Assembly (NCBI GenBank): GCA_046331175.1
Contig: JAXLRI010000008.1
Coordinates: 1 to 64,000, forward strand
From: JAWKIW01 sp046331175
GTDB lineage: Bacteria > Actinomycetota > Acidimicrobiia > Acidimicrobiales > Acidimicrobilacustridaceae
Length of the DNA stretch: 64,000 nucleotides
Direction: 5' to 3'
Below, piece by piece: positions 31,506-40,881 of this stretch (its first letter is position 1; the number at the start of each line of letters is the position of its first letter). The notes beneath the pieces were generated by a model. That model was not told where the DNA came from. It worked only from the letters and a program-made list of their open reading frames with translations, and did not search any database. Position numbers and translations under genes: made by a program.

Positions 31506-32222
31506 TCAGCCGGCCGCGGGCGGCGCGTCGAGGGCAGCGCGGGCGAGGTCGGGGACGTTGGTGATGATGGCGTCGACGCCCAGCGCGGCGAGCTCGACCA
31601 TGCGCGCCGGGTCGTCGACGGTCCAGACGTTGACGGCGAGGCCGGCGGCGTGGGCGGCATCGACCAGGGCGGCGTCCACGAGCGGATCGAACGGGTGCAG
31701 GGCGACGTGGCCGGCCTCGGCGGCCCGGGCCACCGTGCGGGCGAGGTCGGCCAGGTGGAACACGAGGAGGCCGGTGGGGATGGACGGATCGACGGCCCGA
31801 TGGGCGGCGATGGCCCCCGGGTCGAACGACGACACGAGGAAGCGCTCGGGCGCCCCGGCCGCGGCCAGCACCGCCGCCACCTCGCCCGCCACGGCGTAGG
31901 CCGGGTCGAACCCCGGCTCGGCGGGGTCGCTCTTGATCTCGACGTTGACCCAGAGGGGTTCGCTCGCAGCAAGCGCGGTGGCCAGGGTCGGGACCTCGGC
32001 GGGCAGCGTCTCGGCGGTCCGCTCGGCCAGCGGCGGGCCCCCGTCGGCGGGCGTCGGGTCGTGGTGGACGGCCAGCGTCCCGTCGGCGCAGCGCCGCACG
32101 TCGAGCTCGATGCCGTCGGCACCGAGCGTGACGGCGCCACGGAACGCCTCCACCGTGTTCTCCGGAAACGCCCTGGAAGCGCCCCGATGTGCGACCACGC
32201 GAGGTCGTCCCATCTCACGCAC
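31506..32222 (-). CDS. Glycerophosphodiester phosphodiesterase
   Basis: A 238-residue TIM-barrel GDPD that hydrolyses glycerophosphodiesters to glycerol-3-phosphate and an alcohol. Metal and catalytic residues appear in VVAHRGASRAFPENT, DGIELDVRRCADG and VHHDPT, and ending VNVWTVDDPARM with ITNVPD. No signal peptide, so cytosolic. The GTG at 32222 has GGGAGG 5 nt upstream; an internal ATG three codons on is the alternative. Confidence 0.9.
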   Translation of the reverse strand: MREMGRPRVVAHRGASRAFPENTVEAFRGAVTLGADGIELDVRRCADGTLAVHHDPTPADGGPPLAERTAETLPAEVPTLATALAASEPLWVNVEIKSDPAEPGFDPAYAVAGEVAAVLAAAGAPERFLVSSFDPGAIAAHRAVDPSIPTGLLVFHLADLARTVARAAEAGHVALHPFDPLVDAALVDAAHAAGLAVNVWTVDDPARMVELAALGVDAIITNVPDLARAALDAPPAAG

Positions 32223-32286
32223 CGTGACCTCCCATCGGCCCTCGCGATGACGTGCCGCGAGTCACACAAATCCCCCCACACGACCC

Positions 32287-32315
32287 TTGCGGACCCATTT
32301 GGAACGCATTACGGT
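32287..32315 (+). promoter_or_regulatory. Candidate whiB promoter
   Basis: TTGCGG (32287-32292) and TACGGT (32310-32315) are separated by 17 bp. The implied 5' UTR is about 115 nt, long compared with the many leaderless genes here, and it contains a GTTCAC/GTGAAC inverted repeat (32338-32368). Confidence 0.45.
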
Positions 32316-32437
32316 GGCCAAGTCCCAGCCACACGCCGTTCACCTTTGCGGGGCGGTGGCATGTGAACCGCTTCACGACTGCTTGCTCTGGTTTCGTCAC
32401 CCGAACGTGCAGTGGTAGCCCGATCCGTGGAGGCACC

Positions 32438-32734
32438 GTGGCCCTCACCTCGTCTCGCTCGCTGACCCTCTCCGCCCAGCCCGACGCGTGGCGTTCCCTC
32501 GCCTCGTGCCGGGACACCGACCCGGACCTGTTCTTCCCGGTCGGCACCACCGGGCCGGCCATCGAGCAGATCGACAACGCCAAGGCCGTGTGCGCCACGT
32601 GCGAGGTCAAGGAGCCGTGCCTCGAGTTCGCGCTCACGACCAACCAGGACTCGGGCGTGTGGGGCGGCACCTCCGAGGAGGAGCGCCGCAAGATCCGCCG
32701 CCAGTGGATGGCCGCCAAGCGCCGCAGCGCCTGA
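32438..32734 (+). CDS. whiB1: WhiB-family Fe-S regulator (WhiB1/WblE-like)
   Basis: A 98-residue WhiB protein that binds a [4Fe-4S] cluster and modulates sigma-factor-dependent transcription. Cluster ligands are in ASCRDTDP and VCATCEVKEPCLEF (C, then CxxC and C). The turn motif is DSGVWGGTS, and the basic tail is EERRKIRRQWMAAKRR. The LFFPVGTTGPAIEQID segment is closest to the WhiB1/WblE branch. The GTG start is preceded by GGAGG 6 nt upstream. The pdtaS-like gene lies downstream on the other strand, as whiB1 and pdtaS neighbour each other in mycobacteria. Confidence 0.92.
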   Translation: MALTSSRSLTLSAQPDAWRSLASCRDTDPDLFFPVGTTGPAIEQIDNAKAVCATCEVKEPCLEFALTTNQDSGVWGGTSEEERRKIRRQWMAAKRRSA

Positions 32735-32759
32735 CCCTCCTCCAGTCCAGCAACCTCCC

Positions 32760-32783
32760 ACGACCTCCCTGCGGGGAGGTCGT
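32760..32783 (+). terminator. Terminator hairpin after whiB
   Basis: A perfect 10-bp stem (ACGACCTCCC with GGGAGGTCGT) around the loop TGCG, 26 nt after the whiB stop. No T-run; converging transcripts from pdtaS may also stop here. Confidence 0.7.
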
Positions 32784-32808
32784 GTCGCGTGCGGGGCCGG
32801 GTCGCGCC

Positions 32809-32895
32809 GACCCTCACGGCTCGCACCCCGCCGACCCTCACGGCTCGCGCCTCGCCGACCCTCACGGCTCGCGCCTCGCCGACCCTCACGGCTCG
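32809..32895. repeat. 24-bp tandem repeat extending the pdtaS 3' end
   Basis: Three full 24-bp units (32809-32880) plus a partial fourth to 32895. The fourth contains the last codons and the stop of the histidine kinase gene, so each unit repeats GACCCTCACGGCTCG, including the stop-codon bases. The array looks like tandem duplication of the gene's 3' end. Confidence 0.9.
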
Positions 32896-34385
32896 GTCTC
32901 CTCGGCGTGGATCGGCAGGTGCAGGGCCACCACCGTGCCCGGGCGGTCGCCCTCGCCGTCGCCGGTGCGCATCTCGAGCGTGCCGTCGAGCTCGGTGGTC
33001 ACCAGCGTCCGCACGATCGACAGGCCGAGGCCGGTGGCCGCCTCGGGCGAGAAGCCCTCGGGCAGGCCGGCGCCGTCGTCGACCACCCGCACGTCGAGGG
33101 CCTCGCCGTCGTTGGCCAGCTCGAGGCGGACCGAGCCGGCATCGCTCTCGAGGCCCGGCGGGTAGGCGTGGTCGACCACGTTCTGGAGCAGCTCGGTGAG
33201 GACCACCGCCAGCGATGTGGTCATGGCCGCCGGCAGCTCGCCGGCGTCGCCGTCGATGGTGATGTGGACCGGGTGGTCGGGCGACACCAGGCCCTCCTCG
33301 ACCATCCGCACCAGGGGCCGCACGATCTCGATGAAGGGGACGTCGTCGCCGGCGCCGTGGGCCAGGGTCTCGTGGACGATGGCGATGGAGCGGATCCGCC
33401 GCACCGACTCCTCCAACGCCGCCTTGGCCTCCGGCGACGAGAGCCGGCGGGCCTGCAGGCGCAGCAAGGAGGAGATGGTCTGCAGGTTGTTCTTCACCCG
33501 GTGGTGGATCTCGCGGATGGTGGCGTCCTTGCTGAGCAGCAGCCGGTCGCGACGGCGCACCTCGGACACGTCGCGCAGCAGCAGGACGGCACCGCTGACC
33601 CGACCCTGGTCGAGGAGCGGGATGCACCGCAGCAGGACGGTCACGTCGGGGCCCAGCTCGAGCTCCTCGGTGGCGGGGATGGCCTTGGTGAAGGCGGTGC
33701 GCACCACCGTCTCCTGCAGGCCGAGGTCGATGAGGCGCACGCCCTCGGTGTTGGCGTGCACGCCCAGCCGGTGCAGCGCCGACACCGCGTTGGGTGAGGC
33801 GTACTCGACCCGCGCGGTGCCGTCGAGGAGCAGGACCCCGTCACCGACGCGGGGGAGCTGGTCGGTCCAGCCCTCCTCGTCGGCGAAGGGGAACTCACCG
33901 GTGGGCAGCATCCGGGCGAAGCGGTGGAACACCTCGATGTAGACCTTCTCGAGCTCGCCGGGCTGACGGCCGACCGAGGAGGCCGACTCGCGACTGAGCA
34001 CGGCGATGGTGTCGCCCTCGAAGCGCACCGGGATGCACAGGGCCCGGATCAGCTCGCGGCGGGCCTCGTTGGGCACCTCGCCGTCGATGATCTCGCCCAG
34101 GCTGAACGACCGGGCCACCAGTGGGCGCTCGTGGTCGGTGACCAGCCGCCCCACGTAGTCGTTGCGGTAGACGGTCTGGCCCGTGGTGGGCCGCACCTGG
34201 CCGAGCACGATGAACTGCTCGGCCCCCTCCCCCGCCGACGGGTGGCCCACCCGGGCGAAGAGCAGCAGGTCGGCGAAGCTGAGGTCGGCGAGCAGGCCCC
34301 ACGAGCCCACCAGGCGCTGGAGGTGGTCGACCTGGGGCTGGCGGAGCTGGGTGTGGCGACGCGCGAGCTCGGCGAGGCTGGCCAT
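32886..34385 (-). CDS. pdtaS: PdtaS-like cytosolic sensor histidine kinase
   Basis: A 499-residue soluble kinase: a GAF-like region (about 20-170), a PAS-like region (about 185-290), an HisKA_2 dimerisation helix with DATIREIHHRVKNNLQTISS (His phosphorylation), and an HATPase_c domain (LTELLQNVVDHAYPPG, VVDDGAGLPEGF, GLGLSIVRTLV). This is the layout and length of mycobacterial PdtaS, which signals to the antiterminator PdtaR. The WhiB neighbour supports orthology. PdtaR is not in this window. Confidence 0.92.
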   Translation of the reverse strand: MASLAELARRHTQLRQPQVDHLQRLVGSWGLLADLSFADLLLFARVGHPSAGEGAEQFIVLGQVRPTTGQTVYRNDYVGRLVTDHERPLVARSFSLGEIIDGEVPNEARRELIRALCIPVRFEGDTIAVLSRESASSVGRQPGELEKVYIEVFHRFARMLPTGEFPFADEEGWTDQLPRVGDGVLLLDGTARVEYASPNAVSALHRLGVHANTEGVRLIDLGLQETVVRTAFTKAIPATEELELGPDVTVLLRCIPLLDQGRVSGAVLLLRDVSEVRRRDRLLLSKDATIREIHHRVKNNLQTISSLLRLQARRLSSPEAKAALEESVRRIRSIAIVHETLAHGAGDDVPFIEIVRPLVRMVEEGLVSPDHPVHITIDGDAGELPAAMTTSLAVVLTELLQNVVDHAYPPGLESDAGSVRLELANDGEALDVRVVDDGAGLPEGFSPEAATGLGLSIVRTLVTTELDGTLEMRTGDGEGDRPGTVVALHLPIHAEETEP

Positions 34386-34440
34386 AGGGATGACAGTCTG
34401 CCCTGCCCGACCGACCCCCCGGGTCAGCGACCGGCGGGCA

Positions 34441-35625
34441 TCAGGTCCACAGCTGGCGACCCACGCGCAGGAGGCCGCCGAGGTCGTACACGTCGGAGTC
34501 GAGGTAGGGGGCCGTGCAGACGAGGTCGGGCACCCGGGCCAGCTCGGCGCGCATCTCGGCCTCGCGGGTGGCCACCACGCGGTAGTTGAGGAAGCTCTCG
34601 CCGACCTCGCGCAGCACGCGCGCGACGTCGTCGGCCTCGCCGAGCGAAGACGGCAGCTGGGCCGCCACCTTGTCGGCGTCGCGGCACAGCACCTGGGCCG
34701 AGCGGGTGGCCTCGGGGTCGATCAGGTAGGCGGGCAGCACCTTGTTGAGCACGACGGCGCCCAGCGGGAAGCCCCGCTCGTCGAGCGCCTCGATGAAGAA
34801 CTCGGCCTCGCGCACCGGCGCCGCCTCCAACGTGGACACCACGACGAAGGTGGTGCGTCGGTCCGACAGCGTGCGGGTGACGGCCTTGGCCCGCTCGACG
34901 AAGCCGGAGTACATCGTCTGGAAGAGGATGAAGAACTCGGCGATGTCCTGGAGGAACTGCGAGCCGAGGATGCGATCGGCCACCGAGTAGAACGGCCGCG
35001 ACGCGGCGGTGAGCACGCGGGAGCGGTACGGCGCGATCAGCCACCGCAGCAGGCGGCTGGAGAAGAAGTCGGCCATGCGCTCGGGCGCCTCGAGGAAGTC
35101 GATGGCGTTCCGGGTGGGCGGGGTGTCGACGATGATCAGGTCGTAGCGGCCCGACGAGTGGATCTCGTAGAGCCGCTCCATGGCGATGTAGTCGTGGCTC
35201 TGGACGAACTTCGACGTGATGTTCTGGTACAGCGGGTTGGCCAGGATGGCCTCGCGGGTCTGGGCGTCGGGGGCGTGGGTGCGCACGAGCGCGTCCCATG
35301 ACTCCTTGGTGTCGAGCATGGCGGCCCACAGCTCGCCCCGGGGCTCGACGCCGGCCGCCTCGAACAGCTCGTCGGGGACGCGGGTCTCGACGTTGCCGAA
35401 GCGCTCGAGGCCCAGGGCGCTGGCCAGCCGGCGGGCCGGGTCGACGGTGAGGACCAGGACCTTGCCCCCGATCTCGGCCGCGGCCATGGCCGCCGACGCC
35501 GCCGCCGTCGTGGTCTTGCCCACCCCGCCCGACCCGCAGAAGATGGCGATCTCCTTGGCCGACAGCAGCTGTTCGAGCGTGCGGGCCTTGTCGGCGTCGT
35601 CGTCGGTGCGCTTGTGGCGGGCCAC
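34441..35625 (-). CDS. ArsA/GET3-like anion-transporting ATPase family protein (second of pair)
   Basis: A 394-residue P-loop ATPase of the ArsA/Get3 type. The deviant Walker A is FCGSGGVGKTTTAAASA, switch region VLTVDPARRLASALG, and DLIIVDTPPTRNAIDFL. A C-terminal segment (SFLNYRVVATREAEM) is hydrophobic-helical. Its start lies about 10 nt after the stop of the first ArsA gene. The tandem layout matches actinobacterial ArsA pairs such as Rv3679-Rv3680 that likely form a heteromer. The client protein or ion is unknown. Confidence 0.88.
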   Translation of the reverse strand: MARHKRTDDDADKARTLEQLLSAKEIAIFCGSGGVGKTTTAAASAAMAAAEIGGKVLVLTVDPARRLASALGLERFGNVETRVPDELFEAAGVEPRGELWAAMLDTKESWDALVRTHAPDAQTREAILANPLYQNITSKFVQSHDYIAMERLYEIHSSGRYDLIIVDTPPTRNAIDFLEAPERMADFFSSRLLRWLIAPYRSRVLTAASRPFYSVADRILGSQFLQDIAEFFILFQTMYSGFVERAKAVTRTLSDRRTTFVVVSTLEAAPVREAEFFIEALDERGFPLGAVVLNKVLPAYLIDPEATRSAQVLCRDADKVAAQLPSSLGEADDVARVLREVGESFLNYRVVATREAEMRAELARVPDLVCTAPYLDSDVYDLGGLLRVGRQLWT

Positions 35626-35634
35626 GGCGGGACC

Positions 35635-36600
35635 TCAGTACCCCAGCTCGGCGCCCAGCGCCTCGGCCACCGAGTGGGTGGCTCGCACGCCGTGCTCGCG
35701 GGTGAACAGGTACGGGACGTAGAGCATGGGGACCTCGCGCGGCAGCTCGCGCCGCAGGCGGCCGAGGTGCTCGGCCCGAGTGCGCCGCAGGGTGACCGCC
35801 AGCTCGGCGGCGTCGAGCACGGGCTCGACGGGGCCGCCGACGGCGACGGCCAGCTCGTCGAGGTGGGCCGGCTCGCGCAGACGCCCGAAGATCTCCTCCT
35901 CGCCGCGACCGAACAGCTCGGGCAGCACCTTGTTGACCACCACCGCCGCCAGGTCGACCTGGGTCTCGGTGCCGATGCGGCCCGCCAGCTCGATGGTCTC
36001 GGAGACCGGCATCTCCTCGGGGGCCGCCACGATGACCGCACCGGTGACGGCCGGGTCGGCGAGCAGCTCGACCATCCAGGTGGTCTGCTCGCGCACCAGG
36101 CCCACCTGCACCAGCTCGTTGATGGCCTGGGGGGCGGCCAGCTGGCCGACGACGTGGCCCGAGGCGGGGGCATCGACGACGACCAGGTCGTAGCGATTCT
36201 CTCGCACCTCGTAGAGCAGCTTGCCGACGGTGAGGATCTCCTTGACCCCCGGCGCCGCGGTGGCCACGAAGTCGAAGCTCTTGGCGAGGGGCCCGACCCG
36301 GGCGATGAGCGGCACCTTCAGCTGCAGGGACAGGTACTCCTTGAGCGACTCCTCGGTGTTCATCGCCATGGCGAACAGGCCAGGAGCCAGCTCCTGGGGC
36401 GCGAACCGGTTGGGCCGGGCCTCGAAGAAGTCGGCGAGGTTGCCCTTGGCATCGACCTCGCAGACGAGGGTGCGCTTGCCGTGCTGGGAGGCCAGCAGGC
36501 CGATGGCGGCGGCGACGCTCGTCTTGCCCACCCCACCCTTGCCGGTGACGAACAGCAACCTCCGATCGAGCAGCTCGACGGAGGTGGCGGTGGTGGTCAC
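35635..36600 (-). CDS. ArsA/GET3-like ATPase family protein (first of pair)
   Basis: A 321-residue P-loop ATPase with Walker A LLFVTGKGGVGKTSVAAAIG, EVDAKGNLADFFEA and YDLVVVDAPASGHVVGQL. It is closest to the first member of mycobacterial ArsA pairs (Rv3679-like). The start is a GTG at 36600 (VTTTATSVELLDRR). It lies between the DUF3107 gene (52 nt upstream) and the second ATPase on the same strand; all three probably form one operon. Confidence 0.88.
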   Translation of the reverse strand: MTTTATSVELLDRRLLFVTGKGGVGKTSVAAAIGLLASQHGKRTLVCEVDAKGNLADFFEARPNRFAPQELAPGLFAMAMNTEESLKEYLSLQLKVPLIARVGPLAKSFDFVATAAPGVKEILTVGKLLYEVRENRYDLVVVDAPASGHVVGQLAAPQAINELVQVGLVREQTTWMVELLADPAVTGAVIVAAPEEMPVSETIELAGRIGTETQVDLAAVVVNKVLPELFGRGEEEIFGRLREPAHLDELAVAVGGPVEPVLDAAELAVTLRRTRAEHLGRLRRELPREVPMLYVPYLFTREHGVRATHSVAEALGAELGY

Positions 36601-36652
36601 GAGCTCGGGGCGGGATCGGCGGGGTTCGGCGTGGGGTGGGCCGCGGACCGGG

Positions 36653-36886
36653 TCAGGACCCGAAGCCGATGCGGCGTTCGGTGTCGGGGCGCCCGAACTC
36701 GACGTAGGCCACCCGCTCGGACGGGATGCCGACCTCGCGGCCGCTCTTGTCGGTGAGCCACAGGACCTTGTCGTCGTCGGCCAGGGCGGCATCGACGGCG
36801 GCCTTGATCTCGGCCTTGTCGGCGCCGTCGGGCAGCTCGACCTCGATCTCCTTCATGGTGTGCAGCACACCGATGCGAACGTCCAC
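36653..36886 (-). CDS. DUF3107 family small protein
   Basis: A 77-residue acidic protein starting VDVRIGVLHTMKEIEVELPD, with LLSLTD-like VLWLTDKSGREVGIPSERVA and ending FGRPDTERRIGFGS. The tail and strand pattern match DUF3107, a small actinobacterial family of unknown function. AGGAGG lies 5 nt before the GTG start, fixing it. It heads the operon with the two ArsA ATPases. Confidence 0.85.
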   Translation of the reverse strand: MDVRIGVLHTMKEIEVELPDGADKAEIKAAVDAALADDDKVLWLTDKSGREVGIPSERVAYVEFGRPDTERRIGFGS

Positions 36887-37103
36887 CAGGTCCTCCTGTG
36901 GCGAGCCGGCCGCGCCGGCCGGTTGCGGTGCCGTCATCGTAGGGCCTGCCGACCCCGGTGCGGCCAGGCCGCCCGACCGACGACGAGCACGACCGGCGGC
37001 GCCGGCCCAGCCCACGGTGGCGGTCGACCCGGGCGGCGATGGGCCACCGGAGGGCCACCCGCCGGCCCGCTGGTGGCGGAGGCCGACCCTACGATGGCTG
37101 GTC

Positions 37104-38045
37104 GTGCCGCCCCCCGACGACCCCCGTGCCCGCGTGATCGCCGCCTACGGCGCCTACCACGCGCTCCTCGACGGCACGTCGGCGGCCCGCTGGTGGCGCT
37201 TCATGAACTACGGGTACGTCGACGTCGTCGACGACGAGGGGCGGTCGACGCCGGTGCGGTCGGTCGTCGACCTGCCGCCGCGGATGCCCGGCCGCAACGC
37301 CGCCCGCCTGGTCGCCGAGCTGGTCGGCTCCGAGCCCCTCCACGGGGCGACCGTGGTCGACGTGGGCTGCGGCCGCGGGGGCACGGCCCGCCTGCTCGCC
37401 GAGGTGTTCGGCGCTCGCCGGGTGGTGGCCCTCGACCTGGTGCCCGCCGCCGCCCGCGCCGCCGGCGGGGCGGCGCCCGCAGTCCACGCCACCGTGGCCG
37501 ACGCCGAGCGCCTCCCCCTCGGCACGAGCACCGCCGACGCGATCACCAACGTCGAGTCCTCCCTGCACTACCCCGACCTGCCGGCCTTCTACGTCGAGGT
37601 CGCCCGCGTGCTGCGCCCCGGCGGCGCCTTCCTCTACACCGACCTCCTCTGGGCCGACGCCGGCGACGCGTACCTCGACGCGCTGGCCGCCGCCGGCCTC
37701 GACCTCGAGCTCGACGACGACATCACCGCCAACGTGCTCGCCAGCCGGGCCCAGGCCGCCGAGCGCGAGGCCCGAGCCCTGCACGCCGCCGGCACCGACG
37801 TCGACCCCGACGACGCCGCTCGCTTCACCGGGGTGACCGGCACCGCGTTCACCGCCGGCCTGCAGGACGGCTCGTGGCGCTACCGGCTGCTACGCCTGCG
37901 CCGGACGAGCCGGTCCCCGGTTCGGTCCAGCCCGGTCCGGTCGAGCGCGGCCCGGTCCACCGAAGCCCGGTTCGCCGCGGCCACGGCGGCGGCCGATGCT
38001 GCGCTCGGGTCGTTCGCCGCCACCTCGGGTCCAGGCCACAAGTGA
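37104..38045 (+). CDS. SAM-dependent methyltransferase, phthiotriol-methyltransferase-like (first copy)
   Basis: A 313-residue methyltransferase. Motif I is ATVVDVGCGRGGTARLL, then VVALDLVPAAARAA, and DAITNVESSLHYPDLPAFY with VARVLRPGGAFLYTDLL. The RFMNYGYVD head and the ITANVLASRAQAAEREA region parallel a second enzyme at 46560-47486, and both resemble the mycobacterial Rv2952 family that methylates polyketide-derived lipids. The C-terminal 50 residues are low-complexity Arg/Ser/Ala. TACGAT lies 8 nt before the GTG start. It converges with the SDR gene at 38087. Confidence 0.85.
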   Translation: MPPPDDPRARVIAAYGAYHALLDGTSAARWWRFMNYGYVDVVDDEGRSTPVRSVVDLPPRMPGRNAARLVAELVGSEPLHGATVVDVGCGRGGTARLLAEVFGARRVVALDLVPAAARAAGGAAPAVHATVADAERLPLGTSTADAITNVESSLHYPDLPAFYVEVARVLRPGGAFLYTDLLWADAGDAYLDALAAAGLDLELDDDITANVLASRAQAAEREARALHAAGTDVDPDDAARFTGVTGTAFTAGLQDGSWRYRLLRLRRTSRSPVRSSPVRSSAARSTEARFAAATAAADAALGSFAATSGPGHK

Positions 38046-38086
38046 CGGCCCGAGGCGGTGAGGCGGCGGGCCGGGGCTTCGCGCCC

Positions 38087-38953
<867 letters not shown>

Positions 38954-38983
38954 GCGGCGACCCTACTTCCCCACCTCGACCGC

Positions 38984-39730
38984 TCAGCGGGGGTCGGGGT
39001 CGGCGACCGGCGACGTCGTGGCCGGCGAGGTCCCGGTCGCCGAGGACGCAGCGCTCGCGGACGCAGCGCTCGTCGCAGATGCGGTGGCCACCGCGGGCGC
39101 GTCGTCGGAGGGGCGGGCGGGGAAGCGGTCGCCGAAGCGCTCGGGGTCGAGCCCGGCGCACTCGCCCTCGGCCCGACCCAGCGTGCGACCCCGGGCGTCG
39201 GCGAGGCGACACGTGACGAACACCTGGCGACCGTCGCCCCGCACGGGATCGGCCTCGAAGACGAGCCGCTCGCCGAGCGGGCTGGGACGCAGGTAGCGGA
39301 CGGTCAGCCTCCGGGTCACCGGCAGCGGCTCGAGCCGCGACGCGGCGCTCGACACGATCACGTCGAACGCGGCGGCGATGAAGCCGCCGTGCACGACCCC
39401 TGGGGGCCCCTCGAAGGCCGGGCCGAAGCGGGCGCGGGCGACGTAGCGGTGGCCGTCCCAATCGCCCTCGAACGGGGGGAAGGACAGGGACCGCCCGCTG
39501 GCGATGGGGTGCTCGGCCGTTCCCGGCTCGCTGCCCTCCTCGACACCGCGGCGGAAGAGCGTGGTGTAGCGGGTGGCCGCGCCGTCGACGCCCGTGGGGT
39601 GCGCGGCGAGCACGTCGTCGACCACGTCGCCGAGGCGCGCCCACTCGTCGTCGGTGAGCGACTCGGTCACGAGGAGGTCGGCGAGGCGACGCAGGCGATC
39701 GAGGCCCTCGTCGTGGAGGCGGTGGTCCAC
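38984..39730 (-). CDS. PaaI-type hotdog thioesterase
   Basis: A 248-residue acyl-thioesterase-like protein. The hotdog core runs about residues 80-200, with EGPPGVVHGGFIAAAFDVIV as the catalytic-loop region and LTVRYLRPSPLGERLVFEA as the second strand pair. It likely releases an acyl chain from ACP or CoA. The last 40 residues are Ala/Ser/Thr repeats. The GTG start lies 1 nt after the SGNH gene stop (39732-39734), showing tight coupling in the radical SAM-SGNH-thioesterase operon. Confidence 0.85.
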   Translation of the reverse strand: MDHRLHDEGLDRLRRLADLLVTESLTDDEWARLGDVVDDVLAAHPTGVDGAATRYTTLFRRGVEEGSEPGTAEHPIASGRSLSFPPFEGDWDGHRYVARARFGPAFEGPPGVVHGGFIAAAFDVIVSSAASRLEPLPVTRRLTVRYLRPSPLGERLVFEADPVRGDGRQVFVTCRLADARGRTLGRAEGECAGLDPERFGDRFPARPSDDAPAVATASATSAASASAASSATGTSPATTSPVADPDPR

Positions 39731-39731
39731 C

Positions 39732-40880
39732 TCAGCGCGCCCCGGCGGGACGGCAGTCGGGGAGCTCGCCCCGGGCGCAGAGGCCGTCGAGGTCGGCGGC
39801 GAGGTCGGCGGAGAACCGCTGGCTCCCCTGGCCGTTGAGGTGCATCACGTCACCGAACAGCGAGGTCGGGTAGCCGTGGTCGGTGTAGTCGAGCACGGGC
39901 ACCTGCCGGAGGCGGGCCTGGTCGGCGATCCGGTGGGCCGCCTCGCGCCAGGCTGCCACGTCCACCCCGCCGGCCGCCATGAGCTCGGTGGCCACCGGGG
40001 GGATGACGACGACCACGGGCAGGCCCTGGGCCCGATAGGTGGCCAGGATCGCGTCCATGGCCCCGAAGTCGGTGCGGCCGTCCAGCGACTGGTTGACCGC
40101 AGCGAACAGCGGCTCGAGGCCGGTCTTCTCGGGGGTCTTGTCGACGTAGGTCAGCGACTGCCCGTCGGGTGCGGTCTTGCCCGCTGCGAGATCGTCCCGG
40201 CGCTCGACGACGGGGCGGTCGGGCGCACCGGTGACCCGGTTCCACGCCGCCTCGGCGACCAGCCGGGGGCTGCGCAACGACGACCGGTACCGGACCAGGG
40301 CGAGGTGCTCGCCGGCGGTCTCGTCGAGCTGCTGCCACAGGTCGGGGTCGAGGTTGGCGAGGTGGCGGGACAACGTGGCGTCGTAGGAGCTGGTGTCGGC
40401 GGGGCTGGCGCCGAGGGTCGACACGAGCAGCGGCGTGACCCCCTGCACCACGAGGCGAGGCGTGACCTCGGGCAGGACGAAGCGCTCGACCCACAGGCGC
40501 TGGGAGGGCAGCCGGGCTCCGAGGAGGGCGGCGTCGTAGCCCGACCGGAACGACCGGGAGGCGTCGGCGAAGGCGGTCGGCGAGACGCCGGCGTCCATGG
40601 TGGAGTCGCCCACGAACAGCACCTGGGGCGGCCGTCCCGCCGCCGACGCCGCCGCCAGCTGGTCGCGCTTGATCGACGCCTCGCTCACGTTGCGCACGCC
40701 CCAGCTCTCGGGCACGAGCTGGGGTGCCAGGGCCCGCGTGAGCAGCTCGCCCACGAGCAGGACCACCACGACGATGGCGACGCCCTTCAGCGCGGTGCGT
40801 GGCCACGACCGCGTCGGGGCGGGACGGGACGGCGTCGACGGGGCCGCGGGGCCCGTCGGCACGGGATCGGGTGCACCCAC
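39732..40880 (-). CDS. SGNH/AlgJ-like acyltransferase, membrane-anchored
   Basis: A 382-residue protein with one N-terminal membrane helix (about residues 33-50, GVAIVVVVLLVGELL) and an extracytoplasmic SGNH/GDSL-type domain. Block I is VLFVGDSTMDAG (Ser), and the catalytic Asp/His region is DVMHLNGQGSQRFS. This is the AlgJ/AlgX/DltD-like partner of MBOAT proteins that O-acylates exported glycans. An MBOAT gene lies about 7 kb away in the same locus. It starts 1 nt after the radical SAM gene stop, so co-translation is likely. Confidence 0.87.
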   Translation of the reverse strand: MGAPDPVPTGPAAPSTPSRPAPTRSWPRTALKGVAIVVVVLLVGELLTRALAPQLVPESWGVRNVSEASIKRDQLAAASAAGRPPQVLFVGDSTMDAGVSPTAFADASRSFRSGYDAALLGARLPSQRLWVERFVLPEVTPRLVVQGVTPLLVSTLGASPADTSSYDATLSRHLANLDPDLWQQLDETAGEHLALVRYRSSLRSPRLVAEAAWNRVTGAPDRPVVERRDDLAAGKTAPDGQSLTYVDKTPEKTGLEPLFAAVNQSLDGRTDFGAMDAILATYRAQGLPVVVVIPPVATELMAAGGVDVAAWREAAHRIADQARLRQVPVLDYTDHGYPTSLFGDVMHLNGQGSQRFSADLAADLDGLCARGELPDCRPAGAR

Positions 40881-40881
40881 C

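Noticed and set aside
34441..36600. Arsenite pump (ArsA) function for the ATPase pair
   Set aside because: No arsB, arsR or arsD is nearby. The tandem pair with DUF3107 fits the uncharacterised actinobacterial ArsA/Get3 group instead.
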